A DNA stretch of 64,000 nt. It comes from Clostridium sp. C2-6-12 (lineage in GTDB: Bacteria; Bacillota; Clostridia; Clostridiales; Clostridiaceae). Made by a program: the position numbers and the translations under genes. Positions 46,259 to 56,307 of this stretch are shown piece by piece. Location of the stretch: positions 1 to 64,000 of the forward strand of contig NZ_JAABNP010000032.1 of the NCBI RefSeq assembly GCF_009928485.1. Direction: 5' to 3'. Positions within the stretch are counted from its first letter, which is position 1; every line of letters begins with the position of its first letter. The notes below the pieces were generated by a model, which saw only the letters and a list, made by a program, of their open reading frames with translations, was not told the DNA's origin and did not search any database.

Positions 46259-46278
46259 ACCACAAAATCACCTTTCTA

Positions 46279-47295
46279 TTATTTTATTTTCTTACATGAA
46301 TCTCTTTCTATTAACTCTACTGGTATCATTTTATTAATCTTAAACCTTTTTTTCTCATCAATCTGTTTTATTAGTAGCTCAACAGCAGTCTTTCCCATTT
46401 CATCGTACTTTTCTCTTATTGTTGTTAACTTAGGATGAATATATTCGGCCAGTTCCATATCATCAAATCCTATTACTGACATATCTTCAGGTACACTTAA
46501 TCCAACTTCTTTCAAAGCATTTATTGCACCAACTGCTATCTTATCAGAGGCTACAAATACTGCTGTCGGCCTTTCCTTAAGCTTTAATAAATTCTTCATC
46601 TCAATATAACCATTATCAACATTAAAATTTGTTCCACTGGAAATATAGCCATCAAATATATTTAAATTCAACTTTTCCATTGCATTTATATAGCCTTCTT
46701 TTTTTATGTAATTTGACCAGCTATTTGACTCATTTGCACCATCTATGTATGCAATTTTTCTATGTCCTAATCCATATAAATAGTTAATGGCCAAGCTGCA
46801 TCCTCCCAAGTTATCTGAAGTTACTGTTGAAATTTTTTTATTGTTCATATTTATAGCTACAATTGGGAAATCACTTTCTACAAGCTCTAATACTTCTTTA
46901 TGATTAGAATCAGCACAAATTATAGCTATTCCATCAACACATCTATATTTAAAATATTCTAAAAATGTATCATTTTTTAATCTGTTATTTTTTGAACCCA
47001 GTAATAGTGAATATCCATATTTATCAGATTCATTCTTAAAAACGCTTATAACTCTCCCAAAAAAAGGATTGTTAAGTCCTTCACTTAGGCTGTCGAAATA
47101 TACAATTCCTATCATCCAAGTTTTCTTAGTAGATAAGTATCGAGCTAGTGAATTGGGCATAAACTTTTCTTCATCTAGAATTTTTTGTATTTTGGCTCGA
47201 GTCTTATCACTTACATCTGGATAATTATTTAATACCTTGGATACTGTTGTTGGAGATACTCCTGCAATCTTAGCTATTTCATAAATTGTACTCAT
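46279..47295 (-). CDS. LacI-family transcriptional regulator
   Basis: 338 residues from ATG 47295, behind AAAGGAAA; the longer frame starts with a TTG in that site. Helix-turn-helix TIYEIAKIAGVSPTTVSKVLNN (residues 2-23) and hinge, then a periplasmic-binding-protein-like domain (IGIVYFDSL, AVFVASDKIAVGAINAL, SVIGFDDMELAEYIHPKLTTI). It stands 20 bp before the GH94 phosphorylase gene, which it probably regulates together with the GH16 genes. The inducer is likely a glucan disaccharide, by context only. Confidence 0.92.
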   Translation of the reverse strand: MSTIYEIAKIAGVSPTTVSKVLNNYPDVSDKTRAKIQKILDEEKFMPNSLARYLSTKKTWMIGIVYFDSLSEGLNNPFFGRVISVFKNESDKYGYSLLLGSKNNRLKNDTFLEYFKYRCVDGIAIICADSNHKEVLELVESDFPIVAINMNNKKISTVTSDNLGGCSLAINYLYGLGHRKIAYIDGANESNSWSNYIKKEGYINAMEKLNLNIFDGYISSGTNFNVDNGYIEMKNLLKLKERPTAVFVASDKIAVGAINALKEVGLSVPEDMSVIGFDDMELAEYIHPKLTTIREKYDEMGKTAVELLIKQIDEKKRFKINKMIPVELIERDSCKKIK

Positions 47296-47374
47296 CTTTT
47301 TGTAATTTCCTTTCAAATCCGTAAGTCTTCTAATTTTTTACCTCCAGCAACAGTATAAATATATCTAAATATTT

Positions 47375-48115
47375 CTACTGCGGATCATATGCTGCCCAAT
47401 CATAATATGCGTTAATTGGGGTTGCTCCATTATAAGCACCTAACCATGAATCTACTCCTGTACCAGGCCATAAATTCATCATTATTTTGCCAGGATGTGA
47501 TGGAATATTTTTTGTTGCTCTATAAACTTCTTTTCCGTCTACAAGCCATGCAATATAAGTTGATTGCCAGTTAAATGCGTAAGTATGAAAACTAGAAGAA
47601 GCATCAAATCCTAAATTATAAAGATACTCATGATTTCCTACACCATTTGTATAATAATTAAATTGGACCTTTGTAGTATCTTTACCTAGAAATTCAATAT
47701 CAATTTCATCCCAAGGAGTGCCATCTGTTGGTCCTGTATAAGTAAAAAATGAAGAAACTATTCCAGTATTTTTAGCTGGCTTCATCCTTACTTGGTAAAG
47801 TCCATAACCATAAGTATCCTTCGAACGATATTCTCCACCAGCATATGGCTTAGAACCTCCTTGTTTATCTTTATTTAAAGTAAGATCCATAACTCCATTA
47901 CTAAAATTAACGTTACTAGCCCTCCAAGTGCAGTTAAACATACCTCCATTAGTCCAGCCATCTGATTTTGTCCAAGCCTTTGTGTTAGCATAGTCAAATC
48001 CATCACTAAAATGAGTCTTAGTTAATGCAAAAGTCTTTGTGGGAATCACTGCTCCCACTAAGAAAGTACCTACTAGAATTCCTAATGCTGCAATTTTAAA
48101 TTTTTTCATTTTCAT
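47375..48115 (-). CDS. Secreted GH16 lichenase (endo-beta-1,3-1,4-glucanase)
   Basis: 246 residues. Signal peptide KIAALGILVGTFLVGAVIP, cleavage near residue 30. The catalytic motif is WDEIDIEFLGKD (about residues 131-142), the exact EIDIEF pattern of bacterial lichenases. NGGMFNCTWRASNV and WYTNGVGNHEYLY-like strands and the C-terminal MMNLWPGTGVDSWLG complete the jelly roll. No dockerin or carbohydrate-binding module. It cuts beta-1,4 bonds next to beta-1,3 bonds in cereal or lichen glucan, giving oligosaccharides for the ABC importer. Confidence 0.95.
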   Translation of the reverse strand: MKMKKFKIAALGILVGTFLVGAVIPTKTFALTKTHFSDGFDYANTKAWTKSDGWTNGGMFNCTWRASNVNFSNGVMDLTLNKDKQGGSKPYAGGEYRSKDTYGYGLYQVRMKPAKNTGIVSSFFTYTGPTDGTPWDEIDIEFLGKDTTKVQFNYYTNGVGNHEYLYNLGFDASSSFHTYAFNWQSTYIAWLVDGKEVYRATKNIPSHPGKIMMNLWPGTGVDSWLGAYNGATPINAYYDWAAYDPQ

Positions 48116-48229
48116 ACATTTTTCCTCCTAATATTTTATAATTTATAAAAATCATAATTGATTTTTTATTACTAATCTTGTTTTTTACATTGATGGAAAA
48201 TAAAATCTCTACTATTGGCTAGTCTAATT

Positions 48230-49099
48230 TTATTTTTCATCAAACTGGTAAACTCTTACATAATCTACTTCCATTGATTGTGGAAAAATATTATCATCAA
48301 TGCCTTTTTGACCACCCCAGCTGCCACCAACTGCAATATTTAATATTAAATAAAATGGTTTATCATAAGGCCAAGATTTCCACTTTTCTTCTTTATCTTT
48401 TTCTGGATCATATTCAGCAGTAAAGTATTTTTTATCATCTACAAAAAAGTCAATCTTATTTGGTCTCCACTCCATTGCATATACATGAAAATCAGTATCT
48501 ACATTGTCAACTTTAATTTCTGCTGTTTTTTGGGTATTTGCTTTCCAATAATATTTTAGTGAATGTGTTGTAGCATGTATTGTCCCAGGATCAAAGCCTA
48601 CATGTTCCATTATGTCTAATTCTCCACTTTGTGGCCAATCTCCATAACTGCTTTCCTTAGGCATCATCCATATAGCTGGCCAAGTTCCAACTCCCTTAGG
48701 CAATTTCGCTTTTATTTCAAATCGTCCATAAAGCCATGCTTCCTTACTCAATAACCTTGCAGACGTATATTCATTAAAAGCATATTTTTCTTTTTTTGCC
48801 GTAATTATTAACTTTCCATCTTTAACCTTTGCATTTGAAAGTTCATCCGTATAGCATTGCTTTTCTTCATTTCCCCAGCCTGATCCTCCAATATCATACT
48901 TCCATCTTTCTTTACTTGGAGGACCATCCTCGTTAAATTCCTCACTAAATATCAACTTCATATTTTCTTTTTTATCTAATTCATTTTGCTTCATAATAGT
49001 ATCTCCACTTTCTTTTCTAATCAATTTACTTCCAAATGCTACTGCTAAAATCATAATTAGCAATGCTCCAACACTTATAAAAATTTTTTTATTCTTCAT
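48230..49099 (-). CDS. Membrane-anchored or secreted GH16 endo-beta-1,3-glucanase (laminarinase)
   Basis: 289 residues. The N-terminal hydrophobic stretch (IFISVGALLIMILAVAFGS) has no clear cleavage site, so it may be a signal anchor. The GH16 domain has the catalytic GELDIMEHVG (about residues 154-163), WPAIWMMPKESSYGDWPQSG before it, and HATTHSLKYYW after it, which is the laminarinase pattern. The C-terminus, NIFPQSMEVDYVRVYQF, is the normal end of GH16. It lies 17 bp after cellodextrin phosphorylase, so the two are co-transcribed. Confidence 0.93.
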   Translation of the reverse strand: MKNKKIFISVGALLIMILAVAFGSKLIRKESGDTIMKQNELDKKENMKLIFSEEFNEDGPPSKERWKYDIGGSGWGNEEKQCYTDELSNAKVKDGKLIITAKKEKYAFNEYTSARLLSKEAWLYGRFEIKAKLPKGVGTWPAIWMMPKESSYGDWPQSGELDIMEHVGFDPGTIHATTHSLKYYWKANTQKTAEIKVDNVDTDFHVYAMEWRPNKIDFFVDDKKYFTAEYDPEKDKEEKWKSWPYDKPFYLILNIAVGGSWGGQKGIDDNIFPQSMEVDYVRVYQFDEK

Positions 49100-49116
49100 T
49101 GATTAGCCTCCTTACA

Positions 49117-52089
49117 TTAAGAGAAGCTTATCTCTACGTTGTGTCTATTATTGTCTTCAAAATTCTTTATAATATTGCCTTCAATTTTCATCCCATCAAC
49201 TGTTATTGTGTATAAAGAATCCTTCATTCTATAGAAACCATCTGGTTTTGAGATAATAATATTGTAACTAGCCTTACCAGTGTCAAGAATTAAATTAAGC
49301 ATTTTTTGTTCTTCCATAAGTATTGGATTTATTTCTATACCTCTTGTTGTATATTCAATACCAAAGGCATCAAATAATGATAATGTAAGCCAAGTAGAAG
49401 TACCGCTTAATGTAGGTCCTATATTTTCACCTGTATCACTATTGTTGTATTGTGTGCAGAATCTTGGATTTCCGCATGTTTCATATGGATGTTCCATTGT
49501 GTTATATGGTAAAACCAAATTTATCATCCAATATGCTGTACTAGTTAATTTTCCTGCTAAAATCTTATTTTCTACTACCTTAGCAGCTTTTAGCATTGCA
49601 CTAGTAGCCATCATTGTAGCATGTTTAAATATTCCACCGTTTTCTCTATCTCCAGGAAAATATTCACCTGTAGCTGTACCTGTTGCAACTTTTTCCAAAT
49701 CAGTTGGGCTAATAAGCTTTATTCCATAAGGTGTCTTTAAATGTGCCTCTATGGAATCAAGCATTATTTCTATTTGTTCTTCTGTTGCACAATTTGACAA
49801 AATCGCCCAGCTAAACGAGTTTAAGAAATATGTTCCATCTTTATTAGGATCTGCTGAAAGCTTATCTCCCTTAGCTCCTAGATAAGTAAATTCTCCATCT
49901 TTGTATCTATTAAATAAAACCCTTGCAAAGAAATCTTCTTTCCAAGCATGACGATGAAGGTTTTTATTAAGCTCATCAGATGCTTTTTCAAGTTTATTTA
50001 TATAGAACATATCTTTTTTTTGTCTTCCCATTTCAAGCATCTCATCCATGGCTAACTTTAATAGGAATCCATTCATAACACTCTCTGAATAATCACTTTC
50101 AAAAGGTTCTCCATCTCTACCTGTTCTAGCAACCTGCTCCTTATATCTTCTTTCTTTTTCAATACCATTAATAAAATTAGTATCAAGTTTTAGACAATCA
50201 TTCCAGTCTGCAAAATCTAACAGTGGTATTCCATGTTTTCCTATTGAGATTTCTCCTGAATAATTTAATATGGCTTTCATTGTCTCATATAAACTTCTTT
50301 TCTTTATTGGATCACTTCCGCCTATAATACATTGCTCATCTAAGAATCCAATGTCTCCACTAATATTTATATATCTATATACAGCCTGAATTAGCCATAA
50401 TCCATCATCAGACCATTTTCCTGGTTCTTTTCCAACCCAGAAAAAATTATGGTAAGCATATCCGAATTCAAATACTTTTTCAGCCCATTCTTTTATTAGA
50501 TTTTTTACTAAATCTTTTTCGCCCATTCCTATAAAGTAGTACATTGATGCATAGATATCTTGAATTTCTCTAAAACCAATTTCTCTATAACCTTTTTGGG
50601 TTTGATCAAAAGAACGCGATACGAAGGTTTGATACAACACTTGAAAAGGTAGATTCTTATTTATATAAGAATCAAATTTCTTGTCGCCAGTAGCAACTTG
50701 TAAATAACTACTATATGAATTAATAAAACCTTTACTTACTATAAAGGTATTTTCTATTTCCTTATCTCTGCTATACTTAGTAATTAAATTTTTCACTTCT
50801 TCCTTAAAGGTATCCTCTTTAAAATTATCATTACTCTTATTTGAAACTAATCCAGTAAAATTATCAATAGAAACCTCACATTCTGGTTGTATTGTAAGTT
50901 CACTACTAACAGCAAAGAAACCAGGACCTTTTCTATTTAATTTATTACTAAGCTTATATATTCCTGTTGGTCTTTCTAAGGAACCACTTCCCACAAATTC
51001 ACTATAGTTTGTACAAAATTCCTTTGGCAGTACAGCTCCTTTTTCATCATGAGCAATCATAGTGTGAAATCTATAATCCCCACTTGTATACATTGGGTAG
51101 TAATCTGAAGATATTGCCATTAAGTTACCTTCAGTATCAGTTAATATTTTGGCTTGCATTATTATATTGCTGTATAAAACATCCTCCATTAATGCACCAG
51201 GTGCTGCACTTCCAAACATCCCAGTATAAACAATTTTAATGTTTCTCTTTCTATCAGTATTATTTTTTATTTTAATTTGTTGTGACTCTACCGCAATAGG
51301 CATGTTATTTTCTTGAGGCAGCAAGAAAATCAATCTTTCAATCTCTAAACCACACTTAGTCTTATAAAAAATCTTAGTATAATTTTGAGAGTGAATACAC
51401 TTACCACTTTCAATGTTTTCATCTGTAACATTTGCCGAATAAAATATTTGCTTGCCATCTTCCATTAAATAAAACTGGCGGTTGGCAGGAAACCCATTTT
51501 CTTCTTGAAGAATATCCCATCTTGTAGCTAATACTTGAGTTGCCGCATGAGATCTAAAACTTCCTCTTCCCAGCCTATCAACTACACTCTTTGGTGTAGT
51601 CTGTAAAGGATTAGAAAATTTCATTCTATTCCCTAACAACAAATTTGTATAGAAATGAGGTCCTGGAGCTGGAGCCAATAAGTCTATTTCATGTTCTCCT
51701 TCTTCATTTATATGTCCCACACCATATGTTATTTTTTGTATTATTTTATTTATTTCATTGCTGATCTCAATATCTAAAGCTACTTCAGTAATTATTCCTT
51801 TTTTACATATTAATATGATTGTATTATCTATATTTTCAGAAAGTTTAATAATTGCAAATTCATTATCTACTAAGATCTTATCCAATAGTATAGCTATTTC
51901 TCTATTCTTAAATATTTCTAAAGTAACTGGGATTTTAATAGGCAAATTAGCAACACCAACTACCTTTTTATATGTACTGTCATAGAATATACAATCTATA
52001 ACAGCCTCTTCTTTAAACCTTCCATGAAATATTTCTTTCACTTTTTCTTCTGGGGACTTATGAATTCTTCTAGCAACAACTTCTCTCAT
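49117..52089 (-). CDS. cdp: GH94 cellodextrin phosphorylase
   Basis: 990 residues, the size of clostridial cellodextrin phosphorylases. The order HGRF...ADCIFYDSTYKKVVGVANLPIK-like start, PAPGPHFYTNLLLGNR, TPKSVVDRLGRGSFRSHAATQV, ENGFPANRQFYLMEDGKQIF and YREIGFREIQDIYASMYYF matches the family closely. The catalytic Asp lies in DFADWNDCLKLD (about residues 625-636). It phosphorolyses cellodextrins to glucose-1-phosphate and the shorter chain inside the cell. Some related enzymes accept mixed-linkage or other beta-glucans, so specificity should not be taken as proven. It heads an operon with a GH16 laminarinase. Confidence 0.93.
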   Translation of the reverse strand: MREVVARRIHKSPEEKVKEIFHGRFKEEAVIDCIFYDSTYKKVVGVANLPIKIPVTLEIFKNREIAILLDKILVDNEFAIIKLSENIDNTIILICKKGIITEVALDIEISNEINKIIQKITYGVGHINEEGEHEIDLLAPAPGPHFYTNLLLGNRMKFSNPLQTTPKSVVDRLGRGSFRSHAATQVLATRWDILQEENGFPANRQFYLMEDGKQIFYSANVTDENIESGKCIHSQNYTKIFYKTKCGLEIERLIFLLPQENNMPIAVESQQIKIKNNTDRKRNIKIVYTGMFGSAAPGALMEDVLYSNIIMQAKILTDTEGNLMAISSDYYPMYTSGDYRFHTMIAHDEKGAVLPKEFCTNYSEFVGSGSLERPTGIYKLSNKLNRKGPGFFAVSSELTIQPECEVSIDNFTGLVSNKSNDNFKEDTFKEEVKNLITKYSRDKEIENTFIVSKGFINSYSSYLQVATGDKKFDSYINKNLPFQVLYQTFVSRSFDQTQKGYREIGFREIQDIYASMYYFIGMGEKDLVKNLIKEWAEKVFEFGYAYHNFFWVGKEPGKWSDDGLWLIQAVYRYINISGDIGFLDEQCIIGGSDPIKKRSLYETMKAILNYSGEISIGKHGIPLLDFADWNDCLKLDTNFINGIEKERRYKEQVARTGRDGEPFESDYSESVMNGFLLKLAMDEMLEMGRQKKDMFYINKLEKASDELNKNLHRHAWKEDFFARVLFNRYKDGEFTYLGAKGDKLSADPNKDGTYFLNSFSWAILSNCATEEQIEIMLDSIEAHLKTPYGIKLISPTDLEKVATGTATGEYFPGDRENGGIFKHATMMATSAMLKAAKVVENKILAGKLTSTAYWMINLVLPYNTMEHPYETCGNPRFCTQYNNSDTGENIGPTLSGTSTWLTLSLFDAFGIEYTTRGIEINPILMEEQKMLNLILDTGKASYNIIISKPDGFYRMKDSLYTITVDGMKIEGNIIKNFEDNNRHNVEISFS

Positions 52090-52125
52090 TATTTGCCTCC
52101 TACCTTAATAATTTAATATTTTTTA

Positions 52126-52153
52126 ATATTATCTTGTTTTCTTAGAATTTCAA
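52126..52153 (-). promoter_or_regulatory. Candidate promoter of the cellodextrin phosphorylase operon
   Basis: TTGAAA (minus strand, 52153-52148) and TAATAT (52131-52126) are 16 bp apart and about 40 bp before the start codon. Confidence 0.4.
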
Positions 52154-52192
52154 ATTTATATCTCGTATACTTTTATTTGACTTATAAAAACC

Positions 52193-54292
52193 TTATATTT
52201 TAAATTTTTGTACTTTTCCTTCTACTTTTATTGCCAATTCTTTAAGGGAACTAGATAATTCAACAAGCTCCTCGTTTAGGTGTATTTTTTCTTCTGCTGA
52301 TGCTGCTATTTCGTTACTAATTAATAAATTATCATTAGAGCTTATATTTAATATGCCCATTGTTTCATTTATCTTTTCTCTAGTAATATCTATAGCTGCT
52401 ACCTCATCCTTAACATTTAGAATTTGGCTTACAAGAAACTCCATCTTACTTGCAATCGAGTCAAAACTATTAGTACTATCAATTACTGACTCAATTTGTT
52501 CCTTCATATATTCTTCTGATCTGTTTACTTCATTGTTAAGTTCGTTTATTTTATCATTTAAATTATTAATTATTGAATCTATATATTTAGTTGAGCTGCT
52601 TGTTGATCCTGATAATTCTTTAACTGACTTTGCAATTACGCTAAAGCCTTTTCCCTGTTCTCCTAAGCGAGCCGCCTCTATTTCAGCATTTAAAGCTAAT
52701 AAATCAGTTTGTTTTGCTATTGCATTTACTGCATCTGTTATCTTTCTTATTTCCTTGAATTCTTTATTTAACGCTTCAGAAGTAGCTAAAACATTTACAG
52801 TAATACTAGCCACTTTATCTGATTTTACTTTTAGCAAATCTAGATTTTTTTTACCATGGTAAGTTAGTTCTTTTGTATCACTTATACTACAATCAATATT
52901 TCTAAAATAGCTGATTATAGCTTCTATTTTATTTGATAGCTCCGTTGTCAATTCATTTATGCTGCAAATATCATCATTTTGATTTTTACTTTTGGTATAA
53001 ATATCTGATATTTTTAGTCTCATACTTTCAAATTCCTCGTAATTTTTCATTGCATTTGAGGAAATTTCATCTGCTGCTTTAGAGGTTATACCTGACATAT
53101 TTTTTATATCATTTATTGAATCTCTAAAGCTTTCAAGCATTTCAATAAATCTATTTCCCAATAAACCTACTTCATCCTTCCTATTTGGCACTTCTACTCC
53201 AATTAGGACTCCATCTTTTACTTTATCCATTCCTTTAATTAATTGGCTTAATCCACTTGTTATATCTCTAGTGATAAAGGTTGAAAAGAAAAAAATTAGT
53301 GCTATGCTTACTATTCCAACACCTAAGATCTGCCATCTTATAGTTGAAGCAACCTTTGTCATATTATCAATTGGTGTTAACCCTACTAATATCCAATCTG
53401 TGTTAGTAAATTTATAAAAAGTCACAAGATTATTTTCACTATTTATTTCTTTGTTAAACCAGTTATTTTCATTTTCTTCTATGCTCCCAGCTATATCTAT
53501 AGAATATTTGTTACCATTGTTATTTCTATCTGATGGATCAATGACTAGATTATTATTTTTATCAATAATAATTATTTTGGTATCATAGCCAACCTTCATA
53601 TCACTAATTAAGCTATAAATATAATCTTCCTTTAAATTAACAGCCAAATTACCAATGCCATTCAAATTGCTTGATACTCTCATCTTATAAAAAGCCGTTA
53701 TAACTTTAGGTGATATTTGTTTTGTAAAACTATGACCATTTACATAAGGTATAGTTTTACTGGAATTTTTATTGCTGCTAACAAATTCTTCATAATTAGG
53801 TTCACTAAATATATCATAGTTTGCATCAAATCCACTTCCGCCATAGTAAAAAATATCTTTATTTTTTGAAACAATAAAAGCATCGGCAACATCCATTCTT
53901 GTCTTTAATGCATCTCCTAAGTAACTTCGTATTTCATTTGACACTTGGGTCTTTTTCATAGAATCCATATCCTTATACTTTGATACTTTTTCTCCTAAAC
54001 TGTCATTATTAGCTATGATTTGAAAATTTTTATCTATATCTTGCAAGGATTTGTCTATATTCTCTCCTTTTTGTTTCATAAGCTCAATCAGACTATTTTT
54101 ATTTTGATTAATGATCGTATTGGAAAACTGATTGTATGAAATAATTGAAACGATAAAAAGAGATATGGAAATCAATAGCAAAAAGCCAAAATTTAATTTA
54201 ACTCTTATTCGTAAATTTTTCATTGATACAAAATGAAAATTAGAATTAACTTTTACTAGTAACTTCCTAACTAAATATTTTTTCTTTAGCAT
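52193..54292 (-). CDS. Methyl-accepting chemotaxis protein with a dCache-like sensor
   Basis: 699 residues. A membrane segment (about residues 35-57, LNFGFLLLISISLFIVS), an extracellular dCache-like domain (about 60-310), a second membrane segment (ILGVGIVSIALIFFFSTF), a HAMP domain and a methyl-accepting signalling domain (ITDAVNAIAKQTDLLALNAEIEAARLGEQGKGFSVIAKSVKELS) are seen. The gene lies just after the ABC importer operon and before the phosphorylase operon, and is set apart by a terminator. It may drive taxis to released oligosaccharides. Confidence 0.93.
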   Translation of the reverse strand: MLKKKYLVRKLLVKVNSNFHFVSMKNLRIRVKLNFGFLLLISISLFIVSIISYNQFSNTIINQNKNSLIELMKQKGENIDKSLQDIDKNFQIIANNDSLGEKVSKYKDMDSMKKTQVSNEIRSYLGDALKTRMDVADAFIVSKNKDIFYYGGSGFDANYDIFSEPNYEEFVSSNKNSSKTIPYVNGHSFTKQISPKVITAFYKMRVSSNLNGIGNLAVNLKEDYIYSLISDMKVGYDTKIIIIDKNNNLVIDPSDRNNNGNKYSIDIAGSIEENENNWFNKEINSENNLVTFYKFTNTDWILVGLTPIDNMTKVASTIRWQILGVGIVSIALIFFFSTFITRDITSGLSQLIKGMDKVKDGVLIGVEVPNRKDEVGLLGNRFIEMLESFRDSINDIKNMSGITSKAADEISSNAMKNYEEFESMRLKISDIYTKSKNQNDDICSINELTTELSNKIEAIISYFRNIDCSISDTKELTYHGKKNLDLLKVKSDKVASITVNVLATSEALNKEFKEIRKITDAVNAIAKQTDLLALNAEIEAARLGEQGKGFSVIAKSVKELSGSTSSSTKYIDSIINNLNDKINELNNEVNRSEEYMKEQIESVIDSTNSFDSIASKMEFLVSQILNVKDEVAAIDITREKINETMGILNISSNDNLLISNEIAASAEEKIHLNEELVELSSSLKELAIKVEGKVQKFKI

Positions 54293-54343
54293 TTAATCAC
54301 ATCCTATACTGCAGACTAATTAAATTATTTCCCATTTACAAAA

Positions 54344-54368
54344 ATAGAGATTGTAAAAAAATCTCTAT
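54344..54368 (-). terminator. Terminator after the ABC importer operon
   Basis: ATAGAGATT (54344-54352) pairs with AATCTCTAT (54360-54368). On the minus strand ATTTTTGTAA follows. It lies 20 nt after the permease stop. Confidence 0.75.
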
Positions 54369-54388
54369 CCTTTGTATTTAAACAATAT

Positions 54389-55255
54389 TTATCCTTTAAC
54401 AGCTCCTGCAGTCATACCACTAATAAATTTCTTTTGAAGTGCAAAGAACATTATTAATACTGGTATTGTAGTTACAACACTTGCTGCCATCATTAAATCG
54501 TACCTGTTTTGGAAATTACCAACATAAAGTCTTATTCCAACTGGAATTGTTTGAGTAGAAATATCAGTAGTTAATACCCAAGCAAAAAGTAATTCATCCC
54601 AAGCCATTAGGAATATATAAATTCCAGTAGCTATTATTCCAGTAGTAGAAACAGGTAATATTACTCTTATAAGTGCACCAAGCTTTGTGCACCCATCTAT
54701 ACGAGCTGCTTCTTCCAACTCCTTTGGAATTGTAGCAAAAAAGCCTCTTAATATCCATATACTAAATGGAATAAAAAATGCAGAGTAAGTAATTATCATC
54801 CCAGGATATGTATTTACTATTTTTATTCCAAACTTATCTTGAATATTTATAAACATCATATATAATGGCAACAAAAACATCATTCCTGGAATCATTTGAG
54901 TAGCTAAAACTGTTCCTCCAAATATACCTGAACCAGGGAACTTATATTTTGCTACTGCATACCCAGCAAAAACAGCTAAACTTAATGTGAGTACTGTTGT
55001 AAGCCCACAAATTATTAAACTATTTTTAAGATATGCAAAGAAATTTATATTTTTCCACATTTCAATATAGTTCTGCCAATTAGTTGGCTTCCCTAAAGCA
55101 CCTGTTGCAAGATCTCCTTGAGTCATTAAAGAACTTAAAAACATCCAAGCTATTGGGAATATACTACATATTATCATTACTGCCAAAATTATATTCGCTG
55201 CTATACGTTTTCTTTTCTTTTTTCTTTTAATGCCCTCCATATAACTTTTTGCCAT
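54389..55255 (-). CDS. ABC sugar importer permease (MalG type)
   Basis: 288 residues with six hydrophobic segments and the EAA loop EEAARIDGCTKLGALIRVILP (about residues 186-206) that contacts the ATPase. CUT1 family. It overlaps the upstream permease by 1 nt (TAATG). Imports oligosaccharides with the adjacent permease and solute-binding protein. Confidence 0.94.
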   Translation of the reverse strand: MAKSYMEGIKRKKKRKRIAANIILAVMIICSIFPIAWMFLSSLMTQGDLATGALGKPTNWQNYIEMWKNINFFAYLKNSLIICGLTTVLTLSLAVFAGYAVAKYKFPGSGIFGGTVLATQMIPGMMFLLPLYMMFINIQDKFGIKIVNTYPGMIITYSAFFIPFSIWILRGFFATIPKELEEAARIDGCTKLGALIRVILPVSTTGIIATGIYIFLMAWDELLFAWVLTTDISTQTIPVGIRLYVGNFQNRYDLMMAASVVTTIPVLIMFFALQKKFISGMTAGAVKG

Positions 55256-56229
55256 TATTCATCCACCACCAAACTATCTTTAAATACTCTATACCATATT
55301 CCAACAAGTATGAGCATGCATATCATTACAACAATTGTTGCAGCTGCGCCTGTACCAAAGTTCCAAGTTTGAAAAGAATTTCTTTGAATATTTGTCATTA
55401 ATAAATCTCCCCATTTACCTGGATATCCTGATCCGTGTCCAAACATCATTGAAACAATATTATAAGAATATATATAATTAATCATCCCAAAAAGCATTTG
55501 AATACCAATTACTGGTTTAAGTAATGGTAATGTTATATTGAAAAACTTTTGAATTCCACTTGCTCCATCTATTTCAGCTGCTTCATAATAATCGTCAGAT
55601 ATATTTTGAAGTCCAGCTAGAAGCATTATCATTACAAGTGGCACATTTCTCCATATAGTAGGTATTATTATGGCTGCAAGTACATTACTTCCTGTAAGCC
55701 AAAATGGTTTAGTTGGTAAAATGTGAAACCAATCCACTAAGATTCTATTAATTATCCCTGTATCCTGTTGCAACATAAATCCCCATAGCATTCCAACTAC
55801 ATAAGATGGCACAACCCAAGGTGTTAATAGTAAAGTTCTTGCAATTCCTCTAAACTTAAACTCTCTGTTTACTACCATTGCTGCTGCTAAGCCTATAGCT
55901 ATAACTAACACGCTACAGATTACTCCATATATACCTGTGTTTCTAAGTGCCTCTAAAAATCCCGAACGCATATTACTTGTTGGATCAAACAAAACTTTAT
56001 TAAAGTTATCAAATCCTGCAAATGGTGCCCCTAAAAATTCTTTTAATGTAAATTGGTTAAGTTTAAGCACTGAAAAAAATAACCCTTCTGCCATTGGTAT
56101 AAGTTGAACAATAATCATAGCAATTACAGCTGGAAGTATAAGTGCATATGCAAATTTATTTTTACGAATAGTATCTATAAGGCTATACTTATGCTCTGTT
56201 TGTGTTAAAATATTTTTCTCTGTTTCCAT
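55255..56229 (-). CDS. ABC sugar importer permease (MalF type)
   Basis: 324 residues. N-terminal segment YALILPAVIAMIIVQLIPMAEG, then five more hydrophobic segments; the EAA loop is YEAAEIDGASGIQKFFNITLP. Stands behind AGGAGG and is followed by the MalG-type gene. CUT1 family, normal length. No ATPase gene is seen in the window, so it probably uses a shared MsmX-type ATPase encoded elsewhere. Confidence 0.94.
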   Translation of the reverse strand: METEKNILTQTEHKYSLIDTIRKNKFAYALILPAVIAMIIVQLIPMAEGLFFSVLKLNQFTLKEFLGAPFAGFDNFNKVLFDPTSNMRSGFLEALRNTGIYGVICSVLVIAIGLAAAMVVNREFKFRGIARTLLLTPWVVPSYVVGMLWGFMLQQDTGIINRILVDWFHILPTKPFWLTGSNVLAAIIIPTIWRNVPLVMIMLLAGLQNISDDYYEAAEIDGASGIQKFFNITLPLLKPVIGIQMLFGMINYIYSYNIVSMMFGHGSGYPGKWGDLLMTNIQRNSFQTWNFGTGAAATIVVMICMLILVGIWYRVFKDSLVVDE

Positions 56230-56307
56230 ATATGCTCCTCCTGTATAGTATCCTATAAGAATTTATACAGGGGATATCCCCTGTATAATCTAATTTTAGT
56301 TATATGA

